The position numbers were made by a program, and so were the translations under genes. This document shows, piece after piece, positions 1 to 5,694 of a DNA stretch of 41,834 nucleotides. The stretch comes from a virus, in IMG/VR virus record IMGVR_UViG_3300047564_002222, positions 1 through 41,834 of that record. One strand, written 5' to 3'. Within the stretch, counting starts at the first letter, position 1. Each line of letters begins with the position of its first letter. The notes beneath the pieces are model-generated. The model worked only from the letters and a program-made list of their open reading frames with translations. It had not been told where the DNA came from and searched no databases.

Positions 1-127
1 TGTGAGAGGGAGAACCACAGGAGCGGTAGAACTCTACCATACGGTCAGCTTCCTCCTTGGTGGTAAACCACTGAGAGCGCCACTCACAGGAGTTGTAGGG
101 GGTTTGGTAACGGACTTCGAAGCGCAT
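1..127 (-). CDS. Hypothetical protein, N-terminal part
   Basis: The reading frame starts at an ATG and runs off the left edge of the window, so the C-terminus is missing. The visible 42 residues begin MRFEVRYQTPYNSCEWRSQW and continue with a polar, charged stretch (TTKEEADRMVEFYRSCG). No family is recognised. There is no strong Shine-Dalgarno; the leader resembles that of the gene at 469-699. Confidence 0.6.
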   Translation of the reverse strand, partial: MRFEVRYQTPYNSCEWRSQWFTTKEEADRMVEFYRSCGSPSH

Positions 128-204
128 CGGGTGGGTTGCTGATGAGGTTAGTCTACAGGGTCAGGCGGGTCACAGGGCACGGTCTTGTGCCACGTGGCGG
201 ATTG

Positions 205-417
205 TCACCAGTCGCCCCAGTCATCCTGAGCTGGAGCCGGTGGGCAAGCATCTGCCATCTGCTGTGCCACATCCCATAGGTTAGACTCGGTTGCCATTGC
301 GGCGAAACGATCAACCTCAGCAGGTGCCAGAGCATTCAGATCACGCCCCTGCTCGGTGGCAAACTCATGAGCAAGGGTCACAAGGCGAAACGTCAGCATT
401 GAAGTGGTTTTGATCAT
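205..417 (-). CDS. Small hypothetical protein (70 aa)
   Basis: This acidic protein of unknown function ends in a Trp/Asp-rich tail (QDDWGDW). The frame chosen is the longer of two overlapping minus-strand frames and follows the promoter-gene-terminator pattern of its neighbours. Shortly after the stop lies GTGGCACAAG, a degenerate copy of the gene-end element seen throughout the window. Confidence 0.65.
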   Translation of the reverse strand: MIKTTSMLTFRLVTLAHEFATEQGRDLNALAPAEVDRFAAMATESNLWDVAQQMADACPPAPAQDDWGDW

Positions 418-439
418 GTGACTACAATACAGGGTCGGA

Positions 440-478
440 GGGGGGTTGTGCCCCCCTGGTGTGCCAGTTCAGAGATCG
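440..478 (-). terminator. Gene-end element plus G6/C6 hairpin
   Basis: Read on the minus strand, the stop of the 469-699 gene sits just before AACTGGCACA (complement at 460-469), followed by a perfect 6-bp G/C stem with a 5-nt loop (440-456). There is no U-tract, so intrinsic termination is likely but not certain. A weak -10 (TATTGT) follows. Confidence 0.65.
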
Positions 479-699
479 GACATCATAGCGTTGATCTCCA
501 GTCCGTCGATGGCAGGGTCATCCCAGCGGCAACCGTCTGGAGTCTCTTTACTGCCGCACTCCCAGAGAAGTTGCACCAACTGCTGATAAGAGGTCACGTC
601 ACTCTTAGCAGCATGATAGATTGACTCATCATTCTGAATCCACAGGGCAACATTCCAGGTCTCCCAGTTTGCCCATCCGTTGAAGGTTGCGGTGCTCAT
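469..699 (-). CDS. NWETWNVALWI-motif small protein
   Basis: This 76-aa protein begins MSTATFNGWANWETWNVALW. The N-G-W-x-N-W-E-T-W-N core is a motif I recognise from small phage and plasmid proteins of unknown function; no biochemical activity is assigned. The C-terminal half is acidic. Its end merges with a gene-end element (DGLEINAMMSDL, stop, then AACTGGCACA). Confidence 0.8.
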   Translation of the reverse strand: MSTATFNGWANWETWNVALWIQNDESIYHAAKSDVTSYQQLVQLLWECGSKETPDGCRWDDPAIDGLEINAMMSDL

Positions 700-715
700 C
701 GGTGTCGTTTGCTGA

Positions 716-772
716 TGGAATCAGTATAAAGGCAGGAGGGGGGTCACCAGCGCCCTTGTGTGTCACTTGCCC
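716..772 (-). promoter_or_regulatory. Junction: variant gene-end element, hairpin, -10
   Basis: The minus strand carries GGACGGTTGGGCAAGTGACACA, a variant of the gene-end element, at the end of the 744-926 gene. It is followed by a GGTGACCCCCC segment and TATACT (complement 724-729) as a -10 for the 469-699 gene. The usual TGA inside the element is TGG here, so translation continues through it. Confidence 0.55.
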
Positions 773-926
773 AACCGTCCCTCAGGGCACGGCGGCGATC
801 ATAGTCGTCCGCAGCGATCAGGTCATCATGCTCCAGGTCCTCCAGGATGCGACCTGCCAGGCGGTTGGCGTAGTCGGGGATTCCCCAGCGGTGCTGATCA
901 GGATAGGCGAATTCAGGGAGGGTCAT
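744..926 (-). CDS. Small hypothetical protein (60 aa)
   Basis: This is a charged protein of unknown function (MTLPEFAYPDQHRWGIPDYA at the start). Its last 14 residues (ALRDGWASDTQGRW) are encoded by a copy of the gene-end element in which the expected stop is TGG, so the C-terminus looks like a readthrough extension. A TACAAT -10 lies upstream near 950. Confidence 0.65.
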   Translation of the reverse strand: MTLPEFAYPDQHRWGIPDYANRLAGRILEDLEHDDLIAADDYDRRRALRDGWASDTQGRW

Positions 927-1025
927 CAGGTCCGTTGCGGTTGAGAGTATTGTATCAGGTCAGGGGGGGTGCCAAATGGAGTGAGTGTGTAGGTTGTAGA
1001 ATTGGCACAGCGGCAGCTTCCCTGG

Positions 1026-1067
1026 GTATAAAGAAAGGGGGTAGGATTGCCCCCCAGTTCTTTATAC
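1026..1067 (-). terminator. Long symmetrical terminator hairpin
   Basis: The inverted repeat GTATAAAGAA...TTCTTTATAC encloses a G5/C5 stem and is followed on the minus strand by TTTCTTTAT. The TAA stop of the 1062-1955 gene lies inside the outer stem. A near copy is at 2301-2340. The symmetry would let it act in both directions. The 135 bases from here to the next gene hold no convincing ORF. Confidence 0.75.
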
Positions 1068-1955
1068 TGTTTGGAATCGACCTTGATTGAAGTTGTAGTA
1101 TGAGAACACCTCACGATTCACCAGTTTGAACATACCAAACTCATTGGTCATCACATAACCCTCAGCATCAATACGGTTTCCATTGATGTAAGCGGCAGGT
1201 CCGTCATTGCGACACAGATAGAGGCAATCGTCTTTGATCGACTTCACCAGCGCCCACAAACGGATCAGGTTAGGGTCACAATCGAAGTCCTCTACAGCAA
1301 CCTGATCACCAGAACGAATGCAGGCATTGAGTTGTTGCTTAATCTTTGCTGCTTCCTTATCAGAAACAAACTCACATGCCGTTGACATCTGGCGGGCAAA
1401 GTCACAGACTTCCTTTACATCAGCGAAAGAAGTCTGACCGTACAGAATGTAGGCATCAGGTTTCACGAACTTCACATAGGAAGTGTCGGTGATGACATAC
1501 TCCATCGGAGACGCTACAGCATCACGAAGGTCGCTCTCTGCAACGTATACCGTGTGAGGAGCGATGATAATCTCCTCAGTAACTACATCAGAAAACTTAT
1601 AAGTGATAGTATTGGGTTTGTATTCGATATCACCACCGAACCCGATAAAATCACCCTGAATGATACCATTCGTGCGGGGCAGGTAGTCAAAGCAAGCGTG
1701 AAGAATACGTGCTACTTCACCTTCATAATGCACGTCAATCTCATCGTGAGAGTGTGCAATACGAATCTTTTTCTTGTTAAATACTGCCTTGGTTCCTACA
1801 AAGAACTCACCGCAGGCAGGGTCAATACCCCACACAATAGCAGGGGCACCGTCGACCTTGACGCTCAACTTACCAGGATTCACGAACCAATCCAGGGCGT
1901 CAAGATTGCCCGTGAGGATGGTATCTTCGGGGTGTTCGAGGTGGGTGTTTTTCAT
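1062..1955 (-). CDS. KxDG nucleotidyltransferase-like phage protein (DUF6267-type)
   Basis: This 297-aa protein carries KVDGAPAIVWGIDP near residue 33, resembling motif I (KxDG, the adenylated lysine) of the ATP-dependent DNA/RNA ligase and capping-enzyme superfamily. It continues with FFVGTKAVFNKKK, a segment I recall from a T4-like phage family (KWDGAPA...FFVGTKSVFNK, DUF6267). QGDFIGFG near residue 102 and KFVKPDAYILYG follow. Whether it is a working ligase or a structural relative is not known. It is shorter than the family members I recall, which carry an extra N-terminal region. It has its own TACAAT promoter and hairpin terminator, so it is a single-gene unit. Confidence 0.65.
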   Translation of the reverse strand: MKNTHLEHPEDTILTGNLDALDWFVNPGKLSVKVDGAPAIVWGIDPACGEFFVGTKAVFNKKKIRIAHSHDEIDVHYEGEVARILHACFDYLPRTNGIIQGDFIGFGGDIEYKPNTITYKFSDVVTEEIIIAPHTVYVAESDLRDAVASPMEYVITDTSYVKFVKPDAYILYGQTSFADVKEVCDFARQMSTACEFVSDKEAAKIKQQLNACIRSGDQVAVEDFDCDPNLIRLWALVKSIKDDCLYLCRNDGPAAYINGNRIDAEGYVMTNEFGMFKLVNREVFSYYNFNQGRFQTV

Positions 1956-1961
1956 ACTGCT

Positions 1962-2013
1962 ATTGTAAGGGGTCCTGTAGGGGTTTGGGGTGGTCAGTGT
2001 GCCACTTCCTCAG
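1962..2013 (-). promoter_or_regulatory. Junction cassette: GGAAGTGGCACA element and -10
   Basis: The gene at 2010-2201 ends GGATGGACGCC-TGA, then AAGTGGCACA (complement 1998-2007). A C-rich stretch and TACAAT (complement 1962-1967) follow, ahead of the KxDG gene. This is one of the GC-rich versions of the repeated boundary cassette. Confidence 0.65.
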
Positions 2014-2201
2014 GCGTCCATCCCCATTGCTGCCTTCAGGGTATTGTAGGCTTTCAGATAATAGTCTGCGTCAGCAGACTTACCATCAACACGACAATCG
2101 CAAGCGAGGCAGAGCAAAGCGGTTCGGATGGTGCTCCATTGTGCCTCAGTCAGGGTAACGGTGCAGAGATCAAGGGGCAGAACGTTGGTGCGGACGGTCA
2201 T
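2010..2201 (-). CDS. Small hypothetical protein (63 aa)
   Basis: This protein of unknown function has a helical, Leu/Ala-rich centre with two cysteines (ALLCLACDCRVDGKSADADY) and a C-terminal helix (YYLKAYNTLKAAMGMDA). A CTGTAGACTAATC leader upstream is shared with the leader of the leftmost genes. Confidence 0.7.
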   Translation of the reverse strand: MTVRTNVLPLDLCTVTLTEAQWSTIRTALLCLACDCRVDGKSADADYYLKAYNTLKAAMGMDA

Positions 2202-2253
2202 GAGTTGTTTGTTGTTGATGTGATTAGTCTACAGGCAGCAGGGGGGCATCTGG

Positions 2254-2290
2254 AGGTGGCACGTGCCACCTTACCAACCGTCCACCCGCA
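2254..2290 (-). repeat. 18-bp palindrome next to an orphan gene-end element
   Basis: AGGTGGCACGTGCCACCT (2254-2271) is a perfect palindrome. Directly before it on the minus strand is GGTGGACGGTTGGTAAGG, a gene-end element. Only about 30 bases separate this from the preceding TATACT -10, so no gene lies between promoter and gene end. Confidence 0.7.
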
Positions 2291-2300
2291 GATGCGCTGA

Positions 2301-2340
2301 GTATAAAGAAAGGGGGGTCAATCGCCCCCCAGTTCTTTAT
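2301..2340 (-). terminator. Long symmetrical terminator hairpin (copy 2)
   Basis: The minus strand reads TATAAAGAACTGGGGGG, a short loop, then CCCCCC and TTTCTTTATAC. This is nearly the same as 1026-1067, again with the TAA stop of the upstream gene (2337-2684) in the outer stem. Confidence 0.75.
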
Positions 2341-2684
2341 GCAAACATCATACCATTCACGAACTCGCTCTCATTGAACACAGGAGAAGTTCCTGCCTGT
2401 CCGATGAACTTGTGAACGAACCAATTCCAGTTCCGCTGGAATACACATTCACCCTTGATTCCGTGCTCCTGAAGAATAGCATTCAGGCGGGACTTGGTGG
2501 TCTTAGATTGACATCCACCGTCAAAGATTTGCACGAAGTCTTCACCAATGGTGGCGATGTGGTTGCCGTGCAGGAACACTTTAGACTCCTGAGTTTCAGG
2601 ATCAAAGGTCACAGAAGTGTTGTCACACTGCCAGTTGCGGGAGTCACGAATGGCGGCGTTCATCTGCTGTTCGATCTTACGCAT
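2337..2684 (-). CDS. Conserved-looking phage protein (115 aa)
   Basis: The protein begins MRKIEQQMNAAIRDSRNWQC and contains VFLHGNHIATIGEDFVQIFDGG, an alternating hydrophobic pattern typical of a small beta sheet. The style matches a common cyanophage hypothetical family, but no function is known. The leader GTGCCATACTACGTTTGTTG is shared with the gene starting at 3575. Confidence 0.75.
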   Translation of the reverse strand: MRKIEQQMNAAIRDSRNWQCDNTSVTFDPETQESKVFLHGNHIATIGEDFVQIFDGGCQSKTTKSRLNAILQEHGIKGECVFQRNWNWFVHKFIGQAGTSPVFNESEFVNGMMFA

Positions 2685-2705
2685 TTGGGGGTGTCCCTCT
2701 CAACA

Positions 2706-2767
2706 AACGTAGTATGGCACGGGGGCACGGTGACCGCAACCCCCAGTGTGCCACTTGCTCAACCGTC
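2706..2767 (-). promoter_or_regulatory. Junction cassette before the 2337-2684 gene
   Basis: The minus strand reads GGACGGT-TGA-GCAAGTGGCACA (element complement 2747-2756), then GGGGGTTGCGGTCACC..GTGCCCCCG and the -10-like CATACT in the leader. The stop of the 2759-2950 gene is inside the element. Confidence 0.6.
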
Positions 2768-2950
2768 CGACACGGCAGGATCGCCTAGCAGTTCGGGATA
2801 GTATTCGTTACACTCGGTGAACAATTCTTCATCGGAATACTTTGCATAACCCTCATCCAGGTAGTCATAACAAAGTTGGGTCATTGTCTTGAGATCCATG
2901 TCATCCAGCATCTGCTGGATGAGGGCATCTTGAAGTTCGGAGCGATTCAT
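2759..2950 (-). CDS. Small acidic hypothetical protein (63 aa)
   Basis: The protein is mostly helical and acidic, with the segment YAKYSDEELFTECNEYYPEL, a pattern I associate with small cyanophage proteins; function unknown. It starts two bases after the stop of the 2953-3132 gene and ends in a gene-end element. Confidence 0.75.
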   Translation of the reverse strand: MNRSELQDALIQQMLDDMDLKTMTQLCYDYLDEGYAKYSDEELFTECNEYYPELLGDPAVSDG

Positions 2951-2952
2951 AA

Positions 2953-3132
2953 TCAGAAACGAATGATAGGATGGTCAAGATCGAGGACATCACATTCCTC
3001 AGTTGAAAACACTAACTCTACACTTTCTTGATAATACTCATCGGGTTCATCTTCAGAGCAAATAGCAACATCTTGATTCAGTTGATCTTCACTAAGTTGT
3101 TGCAGTTGTTCGAGCAGTTCTTTATACTTCAT
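2953..3132 (-). CDS. Small hypothetical protein (59 aa)
   Basis: The protein begins MKYKELLEQLQQLSEDQLNQ, a helical repeat rich in Leu and Gln, followed by an acidic section and a short beta-like end (LDLDHPIIRF). Its ATG overlaps the TGA of the preceding gene (TGATG), so it is probably translationally coupled. Confidence 0.75.
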   Translation of the reverse strand: MKYKELLEQLQQLSEDQLNQDVAICSEDEPDEYYQESVELVFSTEECDVLDLDHPIIRF

Positions 3133-3299
3133 CAGTCGTTATCAGGGTGGTTGACAATTTGATCTTCAATTTGATTTGCAAGTTCTTCCATGAACTCACG
3201 ATCTTCACCATCTTCAAACTGTGCATTGTTTCGCACAATTCGCATCAGGAAATCAATCTGCTCGTCGGTGAAATGATACTGGCGGAGAGTTTCAGTCAC
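3132..3299 (-). CDS. Small hypothetical protein (55 aa), GTG start
   Basis: The start is a GTG overlapping the upstream stop (GTGA), and its own stop overlaps the next ATG by one base. The product begins (M)TETLRQYHFTDEQIDFLMR and is acidic and helical. The four genes 3575 to 2759 form one coupled run. Confidence 0.7.
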   Translation of the reverse strand: MTETLRQYHFTDEQIDFLMRIVRNNAQFEDGEDREFMEELANQIEDQIVNHPDND

Positions 3300-3445
3300 A
3301 GTTCATCCCTCATTTCAGTGAGTTTGTCATACAGTGCAGAAACATCTACATCAAGTTTCTCACTCACGAAACTCCAATCATCGTGAAACTCAATCAGTGC
3401 CAGAATGGCATCCAGTTCTTCAAATGACAACGAAGTCAGAGTCAT
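3296..3445 (-). CDS. Small hypothetical protein (49 aa)
   Basis: The start at 3445 was chosen over an upstream in-frame ATG because the frame before it is occupied by the 42-aa gene at 3447-3575. The product begins MTLTSLSFEELDAILALIEF and ends ALYDKLTEMRDEL. It resembles in length and pattern the gene at 9158-9361 (NVHEIGVILSALQEL...ALYNKLYSLWERM), so the two may be paralogues. Confidence 0.75.
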   Translation of the reverse strand: MTLTSLSFEELDAILALIEFHDDWSFVSEKLDVDVSALYDKLTEMRDEL

Positions 3446-3446
3446 T

Positions 3447-3575
3447 TCAGTAATCGTAGTTAGCGTTGAGATACTCATTGACATCGAACTTTTCTTCATC
3501 ACGAAGTTCGGGAATGTCAAGGTCAAAGATTTCACCAGGAGCGTCTTGAATCTCCTGCCACATCTCATCAAACAT
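3447..3575 (-). CDS. Acidic mini-protein (42 aa)
   Basis: The product MFDEMWQEIQDAPGEIFDLD... ends NANYDY and is strongly acidic. It is supported by coupling: the stop is one base from the next ATG. The leader GTGCCATACTACGTTTGTTG upstream is the same as that of the 2337-2684 gene. Confidence 0.7.
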   Translation of the reverse strand: MFDEMWQEIQDAPGEIFDLDIPELRDEEKFDVNEYLNANYDY

Positions 3576-3613
3576 TTGGGAATCCCTCAACAACAAACGT
3601 AGTATGGCACGAA

Positions 3614-3874
3614 TCAGGATCGCTTGGTGCGCTTCTGTGCCACTATGGCAGGTGTCACAGCAGGGTCGGCAAAGTATACCTTACCGTGCTCTACGATAGT
3701 GTCAACGAATGCCAGAAGAGTTTGCATCATCTTGCGAACCTTTTCGTTGCCATTGTTCTCATTGTAGGCACGAATGAGAAACTGACACACAGCGACTACA
3801 ATTGCGGCAATGGTTGCTAGATTGTGAATCAGGGTGTCGATGAAAGTCCAGTAGAAAGTGTTGGCGGTTTTCAT
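3614..3874 (-). CDS. Membrane protein with one TM segment (86 aa)
   Basis: A hydrophobic segment (LIHNLATIAAIVVAVCQFLI) lies near residues 15-34, followed by a cytoplasmic-type polar region. The C-terminus PAIVAQKRTKRS is encoded by a gene-end element variant (GTGGCACAG) read in frame. Its role is unknown; an inner-membrane location is inferred. Confidence 0.7.
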   Translation of the reverse strand: MKTANTFYWTFIDTLIHNLATIAAIVVAVCQFLIRAYNENNGNEKVRKMMQTLLAFVDTIVEHGKVYFADPAVTPAIVAQKRTKRS

Positions 3875-3992
3875 AACATTAGGGTGTGGGAGGTGAGTGT
3901 AGAGAATTCCTCAACCACGAATCAAACATAACACCACCACGTGGATCAAGTCAAGGGGTTTGGTCCAGTTCTCAAACTGTCACAATGGGGGC

Positions 3993-4021
3993 TTGACATA
4001 GTCTCAAATATTGATTAGAAT
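3993..4021 (+). promoter_or_regulatory. Host-type sigma70 promoter, plus strand
   Basis: TTGACA (3993-3998), a 17-base spacer and TAGAAT (4016-4021) give a near-consensus promoter pointing right. No gene of useful length follows on the plus strand. The 464-bp gap 3875-4338 is otherwise AT-rich, with repeat boxes and the hairpins at 4077-4104. Confidence 0.6.
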
Positions 4022-4076
4022 GTGTTTGTTAACGATGAAGATGAGAAGCTAGATTATATTAATATACTTTAAAGGG

Positions 4077-4104
4077 ATGCCGAAGGCATACCCCGAAGGG
4101 GTAT
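4077..4104. other. Two adjacent stable hairpins
   Basis: ATGCC-GAA-GGCAT (4077-4089) and ATACCCC-GAA-GGGGTAT (4088-4104) are perfect stems of 5 and 7 bp with three-base loops, sharing two bases. They lie about 55 bases downstream of the plus-strand promoter at 3993-4021. Without a U-run they are not classical terminators. Confidence 0.7.
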
Positions 4105-4238
4105 AATATAAGACTCTTAAAGCACATATTCTTGCACATAAGCGAGCTCAACGTGCGCCGTATATGACAACTAGATGTATGTGTGATGTGTAATGTAAAC
4201 TAGATGTGTATGTATATTAAATCTAGTATGATGTATGA

Positions 4239-4333
4239 TCTAGTCTAGTTAATATGATATGATGTGTAATCTCGACGAGATATGAAAAATGTGTGTGCAA
4301 TCTAGTCGAGATCACACACACATCTAGTCGAGT
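4239..4333. repeat. TCTMG-N-CKAGA boxes, left cluster
   Basis: Four 11-bp near-palindromes occur: 4239-4249 (TCTAGTCTAGT), 4270-4280 (TCTCGACGAGA), 4301-4311 (TCTAGTCGAGA) and 4323-4333 (TCTAGTCGAGT). They follow the ArdA-like gene on the minus strand. The same box is repeated nine more times at 5598-5883. Confidence 0.8.
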
Positions 4334-4338
4334 TTTGA

Positions 4339-4773
4339 TTAGTAATCACTAAAGATGTGACACGAACGGTAAGATTTGCCGTCATCACAAGAGGTGAAAT
4401 CATAACGAAGGGAAGAATCCCAAGTCGCTTGCCAGTCTACAACTAAAGCAGAGGGAATACTGTAGAGATCTTCATAATATTCCTCAGCAAAATCTGCCTC
4501 AGAATCATAGCAACCACGATACTTCTCATCACATCCTTCAATGTCACTTATGCAACCCATTTCACCAATCAAAGCGTCGACGGCATCATATCCAATTGCT
4601 TCACCACAACGAACATATTCCTCATAATAGGAAACGAAGTCGTTCTCATTGTACTGGTCAATGAACTCCAGCATATCATCCAAAGCATAATTCTCATCCA
4701 GAAGTTCATCAATCTTCTCAACAGTGTCAACGTTGAGAACTTCCTTGTAGTTGGCGGTGAGAGTGATGGACAT
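4339..4773 (-). CDS. ArdA-like antirestriction protein
   Basis: This 144-aa very acidic protein resembles the ArdA family, DNA mimics that inhibit type I restriction enzymes. Family-like features are in the C-terminal half: YDSEADFAEEYYEDLYSIP followed by VVDWQATWDSSLRYDF (ArdA: ADFAEEL...IP...YIDYEAxARDL) and a helical acidic centre (YNENDFVSYYEEY). It is slightly shorter than typical ArdA (about 165-180 aa) and lacks part of the N-terminal domain. It stands alone with its own leader (GTTCTACATTACATTTG, GAGGGA) and lies in a region of acidic mini-genes and operator-like repeats, consistent with early, anti-host expression. The family call rests on recalled motif similarity. Confidence 0.65.
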   Translation of the reverse strand: MSITLTANYKEVLNVDTVEKIDELLDENYALDDMLEFIDQYNENDFVSYYEEYVRCGEAIGYDAVDALIGEMGCISDIEGCDEKYRGCYDSEADFAEEYYEDLYSIPSALVVDWQATWDSSLRYDFTSCDDGKSYRSCHIFSDY

Positions 4774-4796
4774 TGGGGTGAATCCCTCAGAACAAA

Positions 4797-4857
4797 TGTA
4801 ATGTAGAACGGATTGGGGGGCATTGCAACCCCCCTTGTGCCAGTTTCACACCTGGCA
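4797..4857 (-). terminator. Junction cassette: 8-bp gene-end hairpin and G6/C6 terminator
   Basis: The minus strand reads TGTGCCAG-GTGTGAAA-CTGGCACA, a perfect 8-bp stem whose loop holds the TGA stop of the 4846-5049 gene. A G6/C6 hairpin (4815-4834) and TACATTACA before the ArdA-like gene follow. Confidence 0.7.
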
Positions 4858-5049
4858 CATCTCCACCAGGCGGTTACGGATATCAAACAGTTCCATTTCA
4901 CTCATATCTGCAGAATCAAGATCTACAGGAGCGAACTCTTCCAGATTAATTGTACCATCAGAATAAATGGGAGCATAATACAACTCATCCCCATCTTCTT
5001 GTGAAAGAGTGAATACACAACCGTAGTGAGGCAGAGTGAGAAAAATCAT
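4846..5049 (-). CDS. Small acidic hypothetical protein (67 aa)
   Basis: The protein begins MIFLTLPHYGCVFTLSQEDG, a beta-rich start, then an acidic region and a C-terminal helix (ELFDIRNRLVEMCQV). The function is unknown. It is a single-gene unit between two boundary cassettes. Confidence 0.75.
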   Translation of the reverse strand: MIFLTLPHYGCVFTLSQEDGDELYYAPIYSDGTINLEEFAPVDLDSADMSEMELFDIRNRLVEMCQV

Positions 5050-5070
5050 CAGTGTTTGTGCTCAACGAAT

Positions 5071-5124
5071 GTAATATACCCCCTCACAGAATTCACCGCA
5101 AGGGGGTGTGTGCCAGTTTCAGGA
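5071..5124 (-). promoter_or_regulatory. Junction cassette before the 4846-5049 gene
   Basis: The gene at 5119-5262 ends CCTGAAACTGGCACA (element complement 5109-5118). A stem ACCCCCT/AGGGGGT (5078-5107) and TATATTAC (complement 5071-5078) as -10 follow. Confidence 0.65.
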
Positions 5125-5262
5125 TTGGACCACAAACTCTTCAATATAATAATCCAAAGGTAATTCTAAGCGGGATGCTTCACTTTCCCACTCATCCCAT
5201 TCTTCACGTGAAGCATTATTTAAATAATCTTCAAAAGTATAATCGAAGGCAGGTCCACACAT
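5119..5262 (-). CDS. Acidic mini-protein (47 aa), paralogue of 8567-8749
   Basis: The ATG at 5262 was chosen because TTATATTAC upstream looks like the -10 used by neighbouring genes and AGAG precedes it; an in-frame ATG at 5310 exists. The product begins MCGPAFDYTFEDYLNNASRE and ends LELPLDYYIEEFV. This end matches LNIPVSYYLAEFV of the 8567-8749 gene. Confidence 0.65.
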   Translation of the reverse strand: MCGPAFDYTFEDYLNNASREEWDEWESEASRLELPLDYYIEEFVVQS

Positions 5263-5355
5263 AACTCTTGAAGTCCGAATTGCGATTACCCAAGTAATAT
5301 AAAGCACCATTCACTGCCACGCAAGGTGTCACGTGACAGTATATGATCTGTCACA

Positions 5356-5508
5356 TTATGTGTATGGATCGAGTTCTTTGATGCTAGTGTAGACATCTTC
5401 GTCACCTTCGAGTTCTAATAACTCACGCCAATTAATACCTTCTACATCTAGGTCATCATAACACATAATGTCTAGATTTACACGTACAAGGCGTTTTTGT
5501 GCTAGCAT
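5356..5508 (-). CDS. Acidic mini-protein (50 aa)
   Basis: The protein begins MLAQKRLVRVNLDIMCYDDL and continues with WRELLELEGDEDVYTSIKEL. The pattern is familiar from cyanophage small proteins but has no known function. A TATAAT -10 (GATATAATCTAG) lies about 25 bases upstream. Confidence 0.75.
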   Translation of the reverse strand: MLAQKRLVRVNLDIMCYDDLDVEGINWRELLELEGDEDVYTSIKELDPYT

Positions 5509-5541
5509 GGGTATCTAGATGTGTATGTGTACTAGATTATA

Positions 5542-5694
5542 TCATGCATAATGACGATATGCAAGTGATTCATAATCTTGTGCATCTCGTGCATAATCCT
5601 CGTCGAGGTCTGATGCATAATGCTCATAAAATGAGTCCTCGTCGAGATTATAATCATTACTGTATGAATAGTCGAGATCGTAGTCGTCGTACAT
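5542..5694 (-). CDS. Asp/Tyr-rich mini-protein (50 aa)
   Basis: The product MYDDYDLDYSYSNDYNLDED... is more than half Asp, Glu and Tyr, so it is extremely acidic. Parts of the coding sequence are themselves copies of the 11-bp box (CTCGACGAGGAC encodes LDED), and another box (5696-5706) lies immediately before the start. A longer upstream in-frame start at 5754 would cross further boxes. It could be a DNA-mimic type protein, or the frame could be a by-product of the repeats. Confidence 0.5.
   Translation of the reverse strand: MYDDYDLDYSYSNDYNLDEDSFYEHYASDLDEDYARDAQDYESLAYRHYA

Noticed and set aside
1001-1010. Plus-strand ATTGGCACAG as a reverse-oriented gene-end element
   Set aside because: Only part of the element matches, it is on the wrong strand, and no plus-strand gene ends there.
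1554-2300. Long plus-strand open frame opposite the KxDG gene
   Set aside because: It lies antisense to a well-supported gene and its terminators and shows no recognisable motif; the frame is open because of codon bias on the other strand.
4077-4104. UUCG tetraloop terminators as in T4
   Set aside because: The minus strand has CTTCGG in both loops, but the full stems pair only with a three-base loop; in the tetraloop register the outer bases mismatch.
4100-4330. tRNA gene
   Set aside because: No acceptor stem with T-loop sequence (GTTC) could be placed; the region is simple AT-rich repeats.
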